From NCBI RefSeq assembly GCF_000712975.1, contig NZ_JHQL01000001.1, positions 662,625 through 726,624 on the forward strand: a DNA stretch of 64,000 nucleotides. Direction: 5' to 3'. Positions 33,376 through 41,083 of this stretch are shown here, piece after piece. Made by a program: the position numbers and the translations under genes. The notes beneath the pieces are model-generated. The model was given only the letters and a program-made list of their open reading frames with translations, ran no database searches and was not told the DNA's origin. Source of the stretch: Vreelandella neptunia (GTDB lineage: Bacteria > Pseudomonadota > Gammaproteobacteria > Pseudomonadales > Halomonadaceae). Each line of letters begins with the position of its first letter. Position 1 is the stretch's first letter.

Positions 33376-35007
33376 ATGAATGCTTCTATTTTTGAGCAAG
33401 GCATGCCCACCACAATTGCTAACCATGTACCGCTCTCTCCGCTGACCTTTATTGAGCGTTCGGCGGCGGTGTACCCCGATTACCCGGCGGTGGTGCATGG
33501 CACAACCCGCCGCACTTGGGGAGAAACGTGGACCCGCTGCCGCCAGTTGGCGTCGGCGCTTGAAAAGCGTGGTATTCAGCCAGGCCAAACGGTGGCGGCA
33601 ATGCTGCCGAACATTCCGGCGATGTTTGAAGCTCATTTTGGGGTGCCTCTGGCAGGCTGCGTGCTCAATACCTTAAATATTCGCCTGGATGCCGAAGCAA
33701 TTAGCTATATGCTGGCCCATGGTGAGGCGAAAGCTATTCTGGTTGACCCGGAATTTGCACAGGTTATTAACGAAGCTGTTGCCCTATTAGACGATAAACC
33801 GCTGATTATTGACGTTTTCGATCTAGAGTTTTTAGGCGAAACCCAAGGCATCGGTGACGTTGAGTACGAAGCATTGCTCGCAGAGGGTGATGCTGACTAT
33901 GCCTACAAGCTGCCTGACAATGAGTGGCAAGCGATTTCACTGAACTACACCTCGGGCACCACGGGCAAGCCAAAAGGAGTCGTTTACCATCACCGTGGCG
34001 CTTACTTAAACGCGGTCAGTAATATCCTAGAGTGGGCGATGCCGCACCATCCAGTCTACCTTTGGACGCTGCCGATGTTTCACTGCAACGGCTGGTGTTT
34101 CCCCTGGACGATTGCCGCCAACGCCGGTGTTAGCGTGTGTCTGCGCAAAGTTGATCCAAAGCGGATTAATGACCTTATTGTCGATGAGAAGGTCACGCAC
34201 TTCAGCGGTGCGCCGATTGTACTGAACGGCCTTGTGAACCTACCGGCTGACCAGAAGCGTGAATTTGATCATCCGGTTAAAGTGACCACCGCGGGTGCCG
34301 CACCGCCTGCGTCCGTGATTGCTGGGGTTGAGAAACTCGGCATTGAGGTGACCCATGTGTATGGGTTAACCGAGGTTTATGGCCCGGTGACGGTTTGTGC
34401 CTGGCGTGAAGCGTGGAATGAGCTGCCGCTGGAATCCCGTGCCAAAATCAAGGCGCGCCAAGGGGTGCGCTACCACATGCTCGAAGCGCTGTGTGTCGCT
34501 GACCCGCTAACCCTTGAGCCTGTCGCGAAGGATGGCGAGACCATCGGTGAAATTTTGATGCGTGGCAACAACGTGATGAAAGGCTATCTGAAAAATGCCG
34601 AAGCCACTGAGAAAGCACTAGAAGGTGGCTGGTATCACACTGGTGATCTCGCGGTTTGGCACGCCGATGGCTACATCGAGATTAAAGACCGCTCTAAAGA
34701 CATCATTATTTCCGGCGGTGAAAATATCTCCACCATCGAAGTGGAAGATGCCATTTATAGCCATCCAGCAGTAGAAGAAGCCGCCGTTGTTGCCAAGCCC
34801 GATGAAAAATGGGGCGAGACGCCTTGTGCGTTTGTTAAATTAAAAATCGGTTATGGTGAAATTACTGAAGCCGACATTATTGCTCACTGCCGAGAGCATT
34901 TAGCGAGTTTCAAAGTACCCAAGACAATCATTTTTAGTGAGCTGCCAAAAACGTCCACGGGCAAAATTCAAAAATTTGTGCTGCGCGAAGAAGCCAAACA
35001 GCACTGA
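33376..35007 (+). CDS. Acyl-CoA synthetase (AMP-forming), DmdB-like
   Basis: A 543-residue cytoplasmic ANL-superfamily ligase that activates a carboxylate with ATP and CoA. The P-loop is YTSGTTGKPKGVV, followed by THVYGLTEVYGP, YHTGDLAVW, IKDRSKDIIISGGENIS and the C-terminal lysine in PKTSTGKIQKF. The order and the WCFPW segment are those of medium/short-chain ligases including methylmercaptopropionate-CoA ligase DmdB. Together with the DmdC-like gene upstream, a DMSP-demethylation or methylthio-acid role is possible, but DmdA and an identifiable DmdD are not in view. Confidence 0.91.
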   Translation: MNASIFEQGMPTTIANHVPLSPLTFIERSAAVYPDYPAVVHGTTRRTWGETWTRCRQLASALEKRGIQPGQTVAAMLPNIPAMFEAHFGVPLAGCVLNTLNIRLDAEAISYMLAHGEAKAILVDPEFAQVINEAVALLDDKPLIIDVFDLEFLGETQGIGDVEYEALLAEGDADYAYKLPDNEWQAISLNYTSGTTGKPKGVVYHHRGAYLNAVSNILEWAMPHHPVYLWTLPMFHCNGWCFPWTIAANAGVSVCLRKVDPKRINDLIVDEKVTHFSGAPIVLNGLVNLPADQKREFDHPVKVTTAGAAPPASVIAGVEKLGIEVTHVYGLTEVYGPVTVCAWREAWNELPLESRAKIKARQGVRYHMLEALCVADPLTLEPVAKDGETIGEILMRGNNVMKGYLKNAEATEKALEGGWYHTGDLAVWHADGYIEIKDRSKDIIISGGENISTIEVEDAIYSHPAVEEAAVVAKPDEKWGETPCAFVKLKIGYGEITEADIIAHCREHLASFKVPKTIIFSELPKTSTGKIQKFVLREEAKQH

Positions 35008-35024
35008 TTCAGGGGAAACAAACG

Positions 35025-35873
35025 ATGAGTGAACAACCAGTCGGTGTAGTGGGAGCAGGCACCATGGGGCAGGGGATCGCCCAGGTGGTCGCCGCCAGTG
35101 GTTTTACGGTTCGCCTTTATGACGTTGCCGATGAGCAGCTTACCCGTGCCCAGGGCAACATCGATAAAGGCCTTGGCAAGCTAGTCGCGAAAGAAAAAAT
35201 CAGCGAGTCAGCTAAGCAGGAGGCTTTAGCGCGGCTTTCCACGACTACTGATCTCGAAGCGTTGAGTGACTGCGGCATTATTATTGAGGCTGCACCAGAG
35301 CAGCCCGCGCTGAAAGAGAAACTGTTTCGTGACCTTAGTCATTTAAGCAGCGACGCGATTCTTGCTTCGAACACCTCATCACTCTCGCTAACGCGGCTGG
35401 CGGCGGTGTGCGAACGCCCCGAGCGGGTTGTGGGCATGCACTTTTTTAACCCAGTGCCGGTGCTCAAGTTAGTGGAAGTAATTCGTGCTGAGCAAACCTC
35501 TGATGCCACCGTTGAGCGTATAGAGGCGCTGGCCAAAGCACTGGGTAAAACGGCGGTGCCCATTGGTGATGCGCCGGGCTTTGCGGTGAATCGTTTGTTG
35601 GTGCCGATGATCAATGAAGCCGCCTTTATTGTGCAAGAAGGAACCGCAACGCCAGAGGCCATCGATGAAGCGATGAAGCTGGGCGCTGCGCACCCAATGG
35701 GGCCGTTGGCGCTGGCGGATTTAATTGGTCTCGATGTTTGTTTGGCCATTATGGAAGTGCTGCAGGACGGATTTGGCGATCCTAAATATCGCCCCTGCCC
35801 ACTATTAAAGCGTATGGTGGATGCGGGCTACCTGGGACGTAAGAGCGGTCGAGGCTTTCATATCTACGAGTGA
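35025..35873 (+). CDS. 3-hydroxyacyl-CoA dehydrogenase (3-hydroxybutyryl-CoA type)
   Basis: A 282-residue NAD-dependent enzyme oxidising 3-hydroxyacyl-CoA to 3-ketoacyl-CoA. The nucleotide site is VVGAGTMGQGIAQV at residues 8-21, and the catalytic His lies in HFFNPVPVLKLVEV near residue 140. The length is that of short-chain PaaH/Hbd enzymes. It is 17 bp after the ligase, so in the same operon, and separated from the hydratase gene by a strong hairpin. Confidence 0.95.
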   Translation: MSEQPVGVVGAGTMGQGIAQVVAASGFTVRLYDVADEQLTRAQGNIDKGLGKLVAKEKISESAKQEALARLSTTTDLEALSDCGIIIEAAPEQPALKEKLFRDLSHLSSDAILASNTSSLSLTRLAAVCERPERVVGMHFFNPVPVLKLVEVIRAEQTSDATVERIEALAKALGKTAVPIGDAPGFAVNRLLVPMINEAAFIVQEGTATPEAIDEAMKLGAAHPMGPLALADLIGLDVCLAIMEVLQDGFGDPKYRPCPLLKRMVDAGYLGRKSGRGFHIYE

Positions 35874-35932
35874 GCATGGGTAAGTACGGGTAAGCGGATC
35901 AGGACAGTCAAGCGCGACAAAAGAAGTGATTG

Positions 35933-35977
35933 CCTACCAACCAAGCGTTCGCTAGGGTTGGTAGGTGTTCACTTTTA
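35933..35977 (+). terminator. Strong hairpin between hydroxyacyl-CoA dehydrogenase and hydratase genes
   Basis: A perfect ten-base-pair stem (CCTACCAACC with GGTTGGTAGG, 35933-35965) whose loop contains AGCG/CGCT and can extend the pairing. A short CTTTTAA run follows about ten bases later. It probably attenuates or ends transcription from the ligase-dehydrogenase unit. Confidence 0.65.
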
Positions 35978-36004
35978 ATGCGTAATAACAATTAAGGAGC
36001 CTGT

Positions 36005-36778
36005 ATGAGCGATGCAGTGATTGAAAAAGTTGATAACGATGGCATGGTGCGGTTGACGATTAACCGCCCTAAAGCATTGAATGCACTGAATAGCGAGGTG
36101 CTCAGTGCGTTAGAATCACACCTTGTGGAGCTTGAAACGCACCCTCATTTACGCGCCGTTATTATTACCGGTGCCGGTGAAAAGTCGTTTGTTGCCGGTG
36201 CTGATATCACCGAAATGCGTGATAAAACCCCGGAAGAAGCGCGCGCTTTTGCCATTCAAGCGCTGCGTACTATTAAACGCCTAGAAACATTGCCCGTGCC
36301 GGTGGTCGCGCTAGTGAACGGGTTTTGCCTTGGCGGCGGCTGCGAATTGGCGCTGGCCTGCGACTGGGCGGTAGCTAGCGACAACGCTGTTTTTGGTCAG
36401 CCTGAAGTGTTGCTAGGTGTGATTCCTGGCTTTGGCGGCACCCAGCGTTTGCCGCGCCGTGTTGGCCCCGCCATGGCAATTGACTTGGTCACTACCGGCC
36501 GCAAAATCGATGCCCAAGAAGCGCTGCGCATCGGGCTAGTTAACCGTGTGATGCCCCAGGCCGAGCTTGAAAGCTATGTGGAAGAGCTGACTAAACAGCT
36601 CAAAGGTAACGGCCCTCAGTCGGTGCGTGGTGCAAAGCAAGCCGTTCACGATGGGTTAGACCAAGATCTTGATAGCGCCCTAGCGCTGGAAACTAGCCTG
36701 TTTGCGTTCTGCTTTGCTGGCGAAGAGCAGAAAGAGGGCATGAGCGCGTTCGTTGAGAAGCGTAAACCTAATTTCTAA
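36005..36778 (+). CDS. Enoyl-CoA hydratase (crotonase family)
   Basis: A 257-residue enzyme that adds water to trans-2-enoyl-CoA. The oxyanion-hole and catalytic regions are present: EKSFVAGADITEM near residue 60, NGFCLGGGCELALACD near 105, and FGQPEVLLGVIPGFGGTQRLPR near 130-150 with both catalytic glutamates. It looks like an ordinary short-chain hydratase rather than a clear methylthioacryloyl-CoA hydratase. Its own ribosome site (AAGGAGC) and the hairpin upstream suggest partly separate control. Confidence 0.94.
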   Translation: MSDAVIEKVDNDGMVRLTINRPKALNALNSEVLSALESHLVELETHPHLRAVIITGAGEKSFVAGADITEMRDKTPEEARAFAIQALRTIKRLETLPVPVVALVNGFCLGGGCELALACDWAVASDNAVFGQPEVLLGVIPGFGGTQRLPRRVGPAMAIDLVTTGRKIDAQEALRIGLVNRVMPQAELESYVEELTKQLKGNGPQSVRGAKQAVHDGLDQDLDSALALETSLFAFCFAGEEQKEGMSAFVEKRKPNF

Positions 36779-36806
36779 CCTGCGTTAAACTACGTTTTGC
36801 TCATTT

Positions 36807-36837
36807 AAGGGGTGGCGGCTACGTCACCCCTCTTTTA
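36807..36837 (+). terminator. Rho-independent terminator after hydratase gene
   Basis: A stem of GGGGTG with CACCCC around a ten-base loop, followed by TCTTTT, 29 bp after the stop codon. It ends the fatty-acid gene group. Confidence 0.85.
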
Positions 36838-36913
36838 TGCTCGATAGTTATATAATCAATACTACATGATCAATACTTAGCTTGACTGCTGTCGGCATTC
36901 ACAAGGAGCGTTT

Positions 36914-37609
36914 ATGTTTGATTTGTACATCGCCAACAAGAATTACTCATCTTGGTCGCTGCGCCCTTGGGTGCTGATGAAAGTGCTGAGCATTCCCTTC
37001 AATGAACACGTTATGCCGTTTGAGGGTGGCATGGGAGAAAGTCATGCCACCTTTACACGTTTTTCTCCTACCGGCTTAGTGCCATGCTTGGTAGATTCTG
37101 ATGCCGAGGTGGCAGTCTGGGACTCGTTGGCTATTGTTGAGTACCTGGCTGACACCTATCCTGAAGTGTGGCCCCACGAAAAAACGGCGCGTGCCTGGGC
37201 ACGGTGTGCCAGTGCCGAAATGCACAGTGGGTTTGGTGCACTGCGCAATGAGTGTTCAATGAATTGCGGCGTGCGTGTTGTGCTCAACAATCGTTCAGCA
37301 GGGTTAAACAATGATGTGGCACGGCTAGATACACTATGGCAGGAAGGCCTTCAGCGCTTCGGTGGCCCCTTTTTGGCAGGTGAGCAGTTTACCGCAGTGG
37401 ATGCGTTTTACGCGCCTGTCGCGTTTCGCATACAGACATTTAACCTGCAGCTGAGCGAGGCATCACTGGCTTATGTGCAACGGCTACTCACTCATCCTGC
37501 GATGGAGGAGTGGTACCAGGCAGCGCTGGCAGAAACTTGGCGTGAGCCAATGCATGAGCATGAGACGCTGAAAAACGCCACGTTATTAAACGATTACCGC
37601 GCGTTGTAG
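36914..37609 (+). CDS. Glutathione S-transferase family protein
   Basis: A 231-residue cytoplasmic protein with an N-terminal thioredoxin-like domain (LYIANKNYSSWSLRPW, FSPTGLVPCL and VWDSLAIVEYL) and a C-terminal helical domain. The serine-rich SSWS stretch near residue 12 marks the usual glutathione-activating position. It resembles the YfcF/zeta-like group. The substrate is unknown; AAGGAGC precedes the ATG. Confidence 0.88.
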   Translation: MFDLYIANKNYSSWSLRPWVLMKVLSIPFNEHVMPFEGGMGESHATFTRFSPTGLVPCLVDSDAEVAVWDSLAIVEYLADTYPEVWPHEKTARAWARCASAEMHSGFGALRNECSMNCGVRVVLNNRSAGLNNDVARLDTLWQEGLQRFGGPFLAGEQFTAVDAFYAPVAFRIQTFNLQLSEASLAYVQRLLTHPAMEEWYQAALAETWREPMHEHETLKNATLLNDYRAL

Positions 37610-37675
37610 CGCGCCTGTTGCCCGGTGTTTCGATAATTCCGCTACACTGGCGCAAATTTATGATGGATATTTCTA

Positions 37676-38215
37676 ATGGCGTTGAGTGCTACCCCTTACA
37701 AAGTTGATGTCAACCTGACGGACCTTGATCGCAATGTTTACGAGACGCTGCGTTTTACGGTGGCCCGTCACCCTTCTGAAACTGAAGACCGGATGTGCGC
37801 ACGCCTGATCGCCTACCTACTATGGTACAGCGAAGCACTCGCTTTTGGTCGTGGCCTTTCCGATGTGGACGAGCCAGCCCTTTGGGAGAAAAGTCTAGAT
37901 GGCCGCGTGCTACATTGGATAGAAGTCGGCCTACCAGATGCTGAGCGTCTTACCTGGTGTTCACGCCGTGCGGAGCGTGTTTCGCTGTTGGCTTATGGGC
38001 GAGTGGATCTGTGGGAAAATAAAGTGTTGCCAGCGGTAGCGGCGCTCAAGAATGTGCACGTGGCGGGACTACCCCAAGAGGCGCTTGCGACTATCGCAGA
38101 GGGGCTGCCGCGGTCTATTAACTGGGCGGTTATGATCAGTGATGGCTCACTGTTTATTACCGATGAAAACGGCCAGCATGAAGTGACACCGCAGTGGCTG
38201 CTCCGAGACCGTTAG
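37676..38215 (+). CDS. yaeQ: YaeQ family protein
   Basis: A 179-residue protein matching the YaeQ family in full length: YKVDVNLTDLDRNVYE at the start, HPSETEDRMCARLIAYLLWY, and SLDGRVLHWIEVGLPDAERL. The fold is known to be a PD-(D/E)XK nuclease-like structure with conserved acidic residues, but the function is not established. It is a single gene, 66 bp after the glutathione S-transferase. Confidence 0.93.
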   Translation: MALSATPYKVDVNLTDLDRNVYETLRFTVARHPSETEDRMCARLIAYLLWYSEALAFGRGLSDVDEPALWEKSLDGRVLHWIEVGLPDAERLTWCSRRAERVSLLAYGRVDLWENKVLPAVAALKNVHVAGLPQEALATIAEGLPRSINWAVMISDGSLFITDENGQHEVTPQWLLRDR

Positions 38216-38293
38216 ATGGTTAAGCACGTAGTGCTACCCACATTATGTTGACACTATCCAAGACAGGAAGTCGTGATAGCCAGTGAGTTAGCG

Positions 38294-38327
38294 AATAGAT
38301 AGCAAGAAAGTACGCTTGCTATCTATT
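38294..38327 (+). terminator. Long perfect inverted repeat after yaeQ
   Basis: A 13-bp perfect stem (AATAGATAGCAAG with CTTGCTATCTATT) and an eight-base loop, 79 bp after the yaeQ stop codon. No long T-run follows, so it could be a terminator for yaeQ or a protein-binding site upstream of lpxR. Confidence 0.55.
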
Positions 38328-38340
38328 CATGCTATTACTT

Positions 38341-38358
38341 ACAATCATTCATGATTGT
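38341..38358. promoter_or_regulatory. Palindrome upstream of lpxR-like gene
   Basis: An eight-base palindrome ACAATCAT-TC-ATGATTGT, 48 bp before the LpxR-like start codon, in AT-rich sequence. The size and place suggest an operator, but no cognate regulator is adjacent. Confidence 0.4.
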
Positions 38359-38405
38359 TAATAGTTGATCACCCTCGCATACCACCAATACTCAAGGATT
38401 GAGCT

Positions 38406-39395
38406 ATGAATACTACCTCTGCTCTGTGCAGGAAGGTAATGCCTTTTATTTTGCCGTTAAGCGTGTTGCCTTCGGTGGCTATGGCTAGCGACAGTGCCCT
38501 GTCTGTTAAGCTTGAAAATGATGGTCTTGCTAGTAGCGATGATGGCCACTTCACCAGTGGTTTCGAGCTTAACTGGACGTTTACGCCGCAAGAGCAAAGT
38601 TGGTTACAACGCCTTTCGACAGCGCTACCCGATAGTCTTATCGGTCAAGCGGATAGAGCGTCTTATCGTTTGATTCATCAGATTTATACGCCGAACGATA
38701 TTGAACAGCGCGCTTTGATCGAAGACGATCGCCCCTATGCAGGTCTGGTCTACGGCGGTCTGTCGCTTTATGAAGACGTACCGAAGGGGCAATGGACGCA
38801 AGCCACCGATTTACATCTTGATGTTGGTGTTGTGGGGCCTTCCTCTCTTGCTGACAGTATTCAGCGTGAAGTACACCGCGTTACTGATAGTGACCGCCCT
38901 CGTGGCTGGAAAAACCAGCTGGGCGATGAGGCGTTGGTGAATTTAACCCTTCGGCGGCAGTGGTGGAATGACGTACCGCTGGCCGGTAAACAATTTTCAC
39001 ACGGCCCCAGTGTAGGTGCCGCGTTAGGTAACATGTACACCTATGCAAGTGCTGGTTATAGCGTTCGCTGGGGTGATGATGCTGAAGGCATTCCTACACT
39101 TACCCCTAACCCGGGTAGCCGCCATTTAATGAATGGTCATCGTGGGTGGCAGTGGTATCTGTTTGCGAATGTAGAAGGCTACTACATGGCGCAGAACCTA
39201 ACACTTGATGGTAATACGTTCAGGGATAGTCATTCTGTTGACCGTGAGGAGTGGCTAGCAGAAGCCTCCGCAGGCCTTGCGATAGCCTGGGAAGATTGGC
39301 AAGTAACCTATGCTGCTGTTCAGCGTACCCGTGAGTTTGATGGACAAGATGAGCAGGACAAATTCGGGTCAATGACGCTAACGAAACGCTTTTAA
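38406..39395 (+). CDS. LpxR family outer-membrane lipid A deacylase
   Basis: A 329-residue outer-membrane beta-barrel with a signal peptide ending near SVAMAS (residue 28). The LpxR/DUF2219 signature is present: LENDGLASSDDGHFTSGFELNW, DDRPYAGLVYGG and the SIQREVHR region that contributes the catalytic His. The family removes the 3'-acyloxyacyl group of lipid A at the cell surface and needs Ca2+. AAGGATTG precedes the ATG. Together with the LpxL-type acyltransferase at 27.3 kb it suggests adjustable lipid A acylation. Confidence 0.88.
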   Translation: MNTTSALCRKVMPFILPLSVLPSVAMASDSALSVKLENDGLASSDDGHFTSGFELNWTFTPQEQSWLQRLSTALPDSLIGQADRASYRLIHQIYTPNDIEQRALIEDDRPYAGLVYGGLSLYEDVPKGQWTQATDLHLDVGVVGPSSLADSIQREVHRVTDSDRPRGWKNQLGDEALVNLTLRRQWWNDVPLAGKQFSHGPSVGAALGNMYTYASAGYSVRWGDDAEGIPTLTPNPGSRHLMNGHRGWQWYLFANVEGYYMAQNLTLDGNTFRDSHSVDREEWLAEASAGLAIAWEDWQVTYAAVQRTREFDGQDEQDKFGSMTLTKRF

Positions 39396-39421
39396 TAAGG
39401 CTACAAGCGAAGGGGAGCGGT

Positions 39422-39742
39422 ATGGCCAATAAGTATCCACATACGCCGGATAGCCGCTATTTTGTGGCTAAAAACCGGCTATGGCGCTGTACCGATCCAC
39501 GCTTGAGCGATGACGAAAAACGTACCCACATAAAAGCACTGATGAAAGCCCGCCGAGCGGTGCGCAGCGCTCAGCAACAAAACGACGAAATAGCGCTACG
39601 TCAAGCACGTGAGGCGGTGCAGTCTGCCAAGGAACTGTTGGGGGAGCGTGGGCCGGTTTGGTGGCAAGATGGCGCCCCCGATGAAAGCGGCCTTGCACCC
39701 CACAATAGCTCGTACGCGGAGTGGTGGGCATCGCACTCCTAA
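39422..39742 (+). CDS. Conserved hypothetical protein
   Basis: A 106-residue, highly charged soluble protein with no signal or membrane segment. It begins with a compact PDSRYFVAKNRLWRCTDPRLS motif, followed by a helical stretch rich in Arg/Ala/Gln. Short proteins with this N-terminal pattern occur in many proteobacteria without known function. It lies 26 bp after the LpxR-like gene with a ribosome site (AAGGGGAGC), so it may be co-transcribed with it. Confidence 0.75.
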   Translation: MANKYPHTPDSRYFVAKNRLWRCTDPRLSDDEKRTHIKALMKARRAVRSAQQQNDEIALRQAREAVQSAKELLGERGPVWWQDGAPDESGLAPHNSSYAEWWASHS

Positions 39743-39767
39743 GTGGTGGTTGCTATCCTGAATATAA

Positions 39768-39808
39768 GGAGGTGTCAGCTATTCCTCCATTAATAGCTAT
39801 TTAGGAGG
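39768..39808 (+). promoter_or_regulatory. Possible Shine-Dalgarno / anti-Shine-Dalgarno RNA element
   Basis: Upstream of the YetF-like gene there are two GGAGG sequences (39768-39772 and 39804-39808). Between them is a seven-base-pair hairpin (AGCTATT, 39777-39783, with AATAGCT, 39792-39798) that presents CCTCC (39784-39788) in its loop. The loop could pair with either GGAGG, so translation may be switched by RNA folding. The second GGAGG is the ribosome site of the gene. Confidence 0.4.
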
Positions 39809-39816
39809 TGATTCAT

Positions 39817-40338
39817 ATGGATATGGTCTTTTATAGCGGTTGGGAAAGTTTGCTGCGCACGTTAATCGTCGGCGTATTGGCGTATGCCGTCCTAATCGTG
39901 TTTTTGCGTATTTCAGGAAATCGTACGCTGTCTAAAATGAATGCCTTTGACTTAATTGTAACCGTCGCGCTGGGGTCTACGTTGGCCACCGTGCTGCTTT
40001 CAAAAGACATTGCTTTAGCCGAAGGAGCGCTAGCACTAGCCTTGCTGATTTCGCTTCAGTTTGTGATTACATGGCTTAGCGTACGCGTTAGTTGGGTAAA
40101 GCGTTTGGTGACGGGCGAACCATTGATGCTGTTGTATCAGGGAGAGTTTTTAACGACCTCGTTGCGCAAGGCTCGGGTCACCAAAGATGAAGTGCGCTCT
40201 GCTGTTCGCAGCAGTGGCCTTGCAAGCCTAGAAGCAGCGCAAGCAGTCGTACTTGAAACAGACGGCTCGCTTAGTGTTGTTAAGCGGGAAGACGAAGGTA
40301 CAGGTTCAAGCCTGAACGGCGTTCGCGGACTTCGCTAA
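39817..40338 (+). CDS. DUF421 / YetF-domain membrane protein
   Basis: A 173-residue inner-membrane protein. Three hydrophobic segments are followed by a soluble C-terminal domain. The family hallmark is VFLRISGNRTLSKMNAFDLIVTVALGSTLATV near residues 30-60, with GEPLMLLYQGEF and TKDEVRSAVRSSG in the C-terminal domain. The function is unknown; Bacillus YetF/YdfS relatives are linked to sporulation membranes. The ATG at 39817 lies eight bases after GGAGG; a GTG at 39808 lies inside that ribosome site and is rejected. Confidence 0.88.
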   Translation: MDMVFYSGWESLLRTLIVGVLAYAVLIVFLRISGNRTLSKMNAFDLIVTVALGSTLATVLLSKDIALAEGALALALLISLQFVITWLSVRVSWVKRLVTGEPLMLLYQGEFLTTSLRKARVTKDEVRSAVRSSGLASLEAAQAVVLETDGSLSVVKREDEGTGSSLNGVRGLR

Positions 40339-40446
40339 ACTATTAAAAATAATAAATTTATAGCCATAGCGGCAATTTTCCATTCACGCTTACACAAGCG
40401 AGTGGTAATCTGCGCCACTTTGTTTCTCAACGTTTAAGGGCGCACT

Positions 40447-40764
40447 ATGAATATTAAAGCGAATCTCTCTATTCTCGATATTATTGGGCACTTACTGATT
40501 TGGCTGATACTCACCATTATTACCTTTGGAATTGCACTTTTTTTCTTTCCCTATTCGTTTGCCCGCTTTGTCATTAATCGTACCTCTGTGGTAGATAGTG
40601 CAACCGGCGTAGAACGTAAAATGGTCTGCGATATCAATATTTTTAGCAATATTGGACATATCATTTTGTGGATGATTATCTCAATTTTAACGTTTGGACT
40701 TGGGTATATTTTTTACTTTTATCGCGTGTGGAATTATGCGCTGAATAATGCTCGCGTCCAGTAA
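40447..40764 (+). CDS. Small two-repeat membrane protein (DUF6693-like)
   Basis: A 105-residue AT-rich gene product with two similar halves: IGHLLIWLILTIITFGIALFFF and IGHIILWMIISILTFGLGYIFYFY, each a hydrophobic hairpin preceded by an IGH motif and followed by an aromatic/Asn end. It is an internal duplication in an inner-membrane protein of unknown function. It is monocistronic, with AAGGGCG before the ATG. Confidence 0.8.
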   Translation: MNIKANLSILDIIGHLLIWLILTIITFGIALFFFPYSFARFVINRTSVVDSATGVERKMVCDINIFSNIGHIILWMIISILTFGLGYIFYFYRVWNYALNNARVQ

Positions 40765-40900
40765 TTAATCGCTAGTTAGAATAAAAGGCAACTGTTCTCG
40801 CGTTACACCTTTAGCTGCATTTTTGACGTTTGAGTTTGCAACTTAAGAGACGCAGCATTGGTATTTTCCTTCCGTACATAATGGCATATGTTAATTTTCT

Positions 40901-40944
40901 CCTGCAGGTAACCCTGCAGGTAACCCTGCAGGTAACCCTGCAGG
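40901..40944. repeat. Tandem repeat of CCTGCAGGTAAC, 3.7 copies
   Basis: Three perfect 12-bp copies and a fourth partial one (CCTGCAGG). Each copy contains the palindromic eight-mer CCTGCAGG. It lies 140 bp before the siderophore receptor gene; copy-number changes here could alter promoter geometry. Confidence 0.95.
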
Positions 40945-41038
40945 AAAACTCCTCCCTCGTTCGTTTGCTGTCCTGCGACTGATTTTTACATCAGCACATT
41001 GACATCGTTTGAGCAGGTCTCTATATTTTTGCGAATAA

Positions 41039-41063
41039 AAATTACTATCATTAATATTAATAT
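41039..41063 (+). promoter_or_regulatory. Candidate Fur box before TonB siderophore receptor
   Basis: The sequence around AATTACTATCATTAATATTAATATT contains overlapping hexamers similar to the NATWAT repeats of a Fur site, 20-45 bp before the receptor start codon. An iron-regulated receptor is expected to have such a site. Similarity is partial, and the AT-rich context makes chance matches likely. Confidence 0.5.
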
Positions 41064-41083
41064 TCGCTCTGGGATCTTTCACG

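Larger units (their letters stand above)
40765..41083. other. Regulatory interval upstream of the TonB receptor
   Basis: These 319 bp hold a 12-bp tandem repeat at 40901-40944 and an AT-rich Fur-box-like stretch near 41039-41063; no gene is supported. The minus-strand frame through the repeat only reads GLPA units and is not considered a gene. Confidence 0.6.

Noticed and set aside
40901..40944. Possible CRISPR array
   Set aside because: Units are 12 bp and directly abutting with no spacers; likewise for the other short tandem repeats.
40891..41082. Minus-strand frame with GLPA repeats
   Set aside because: It is only the translation of the 12-bp tandem repeat and promoter DNA; no start signal or homologous protein recognised.
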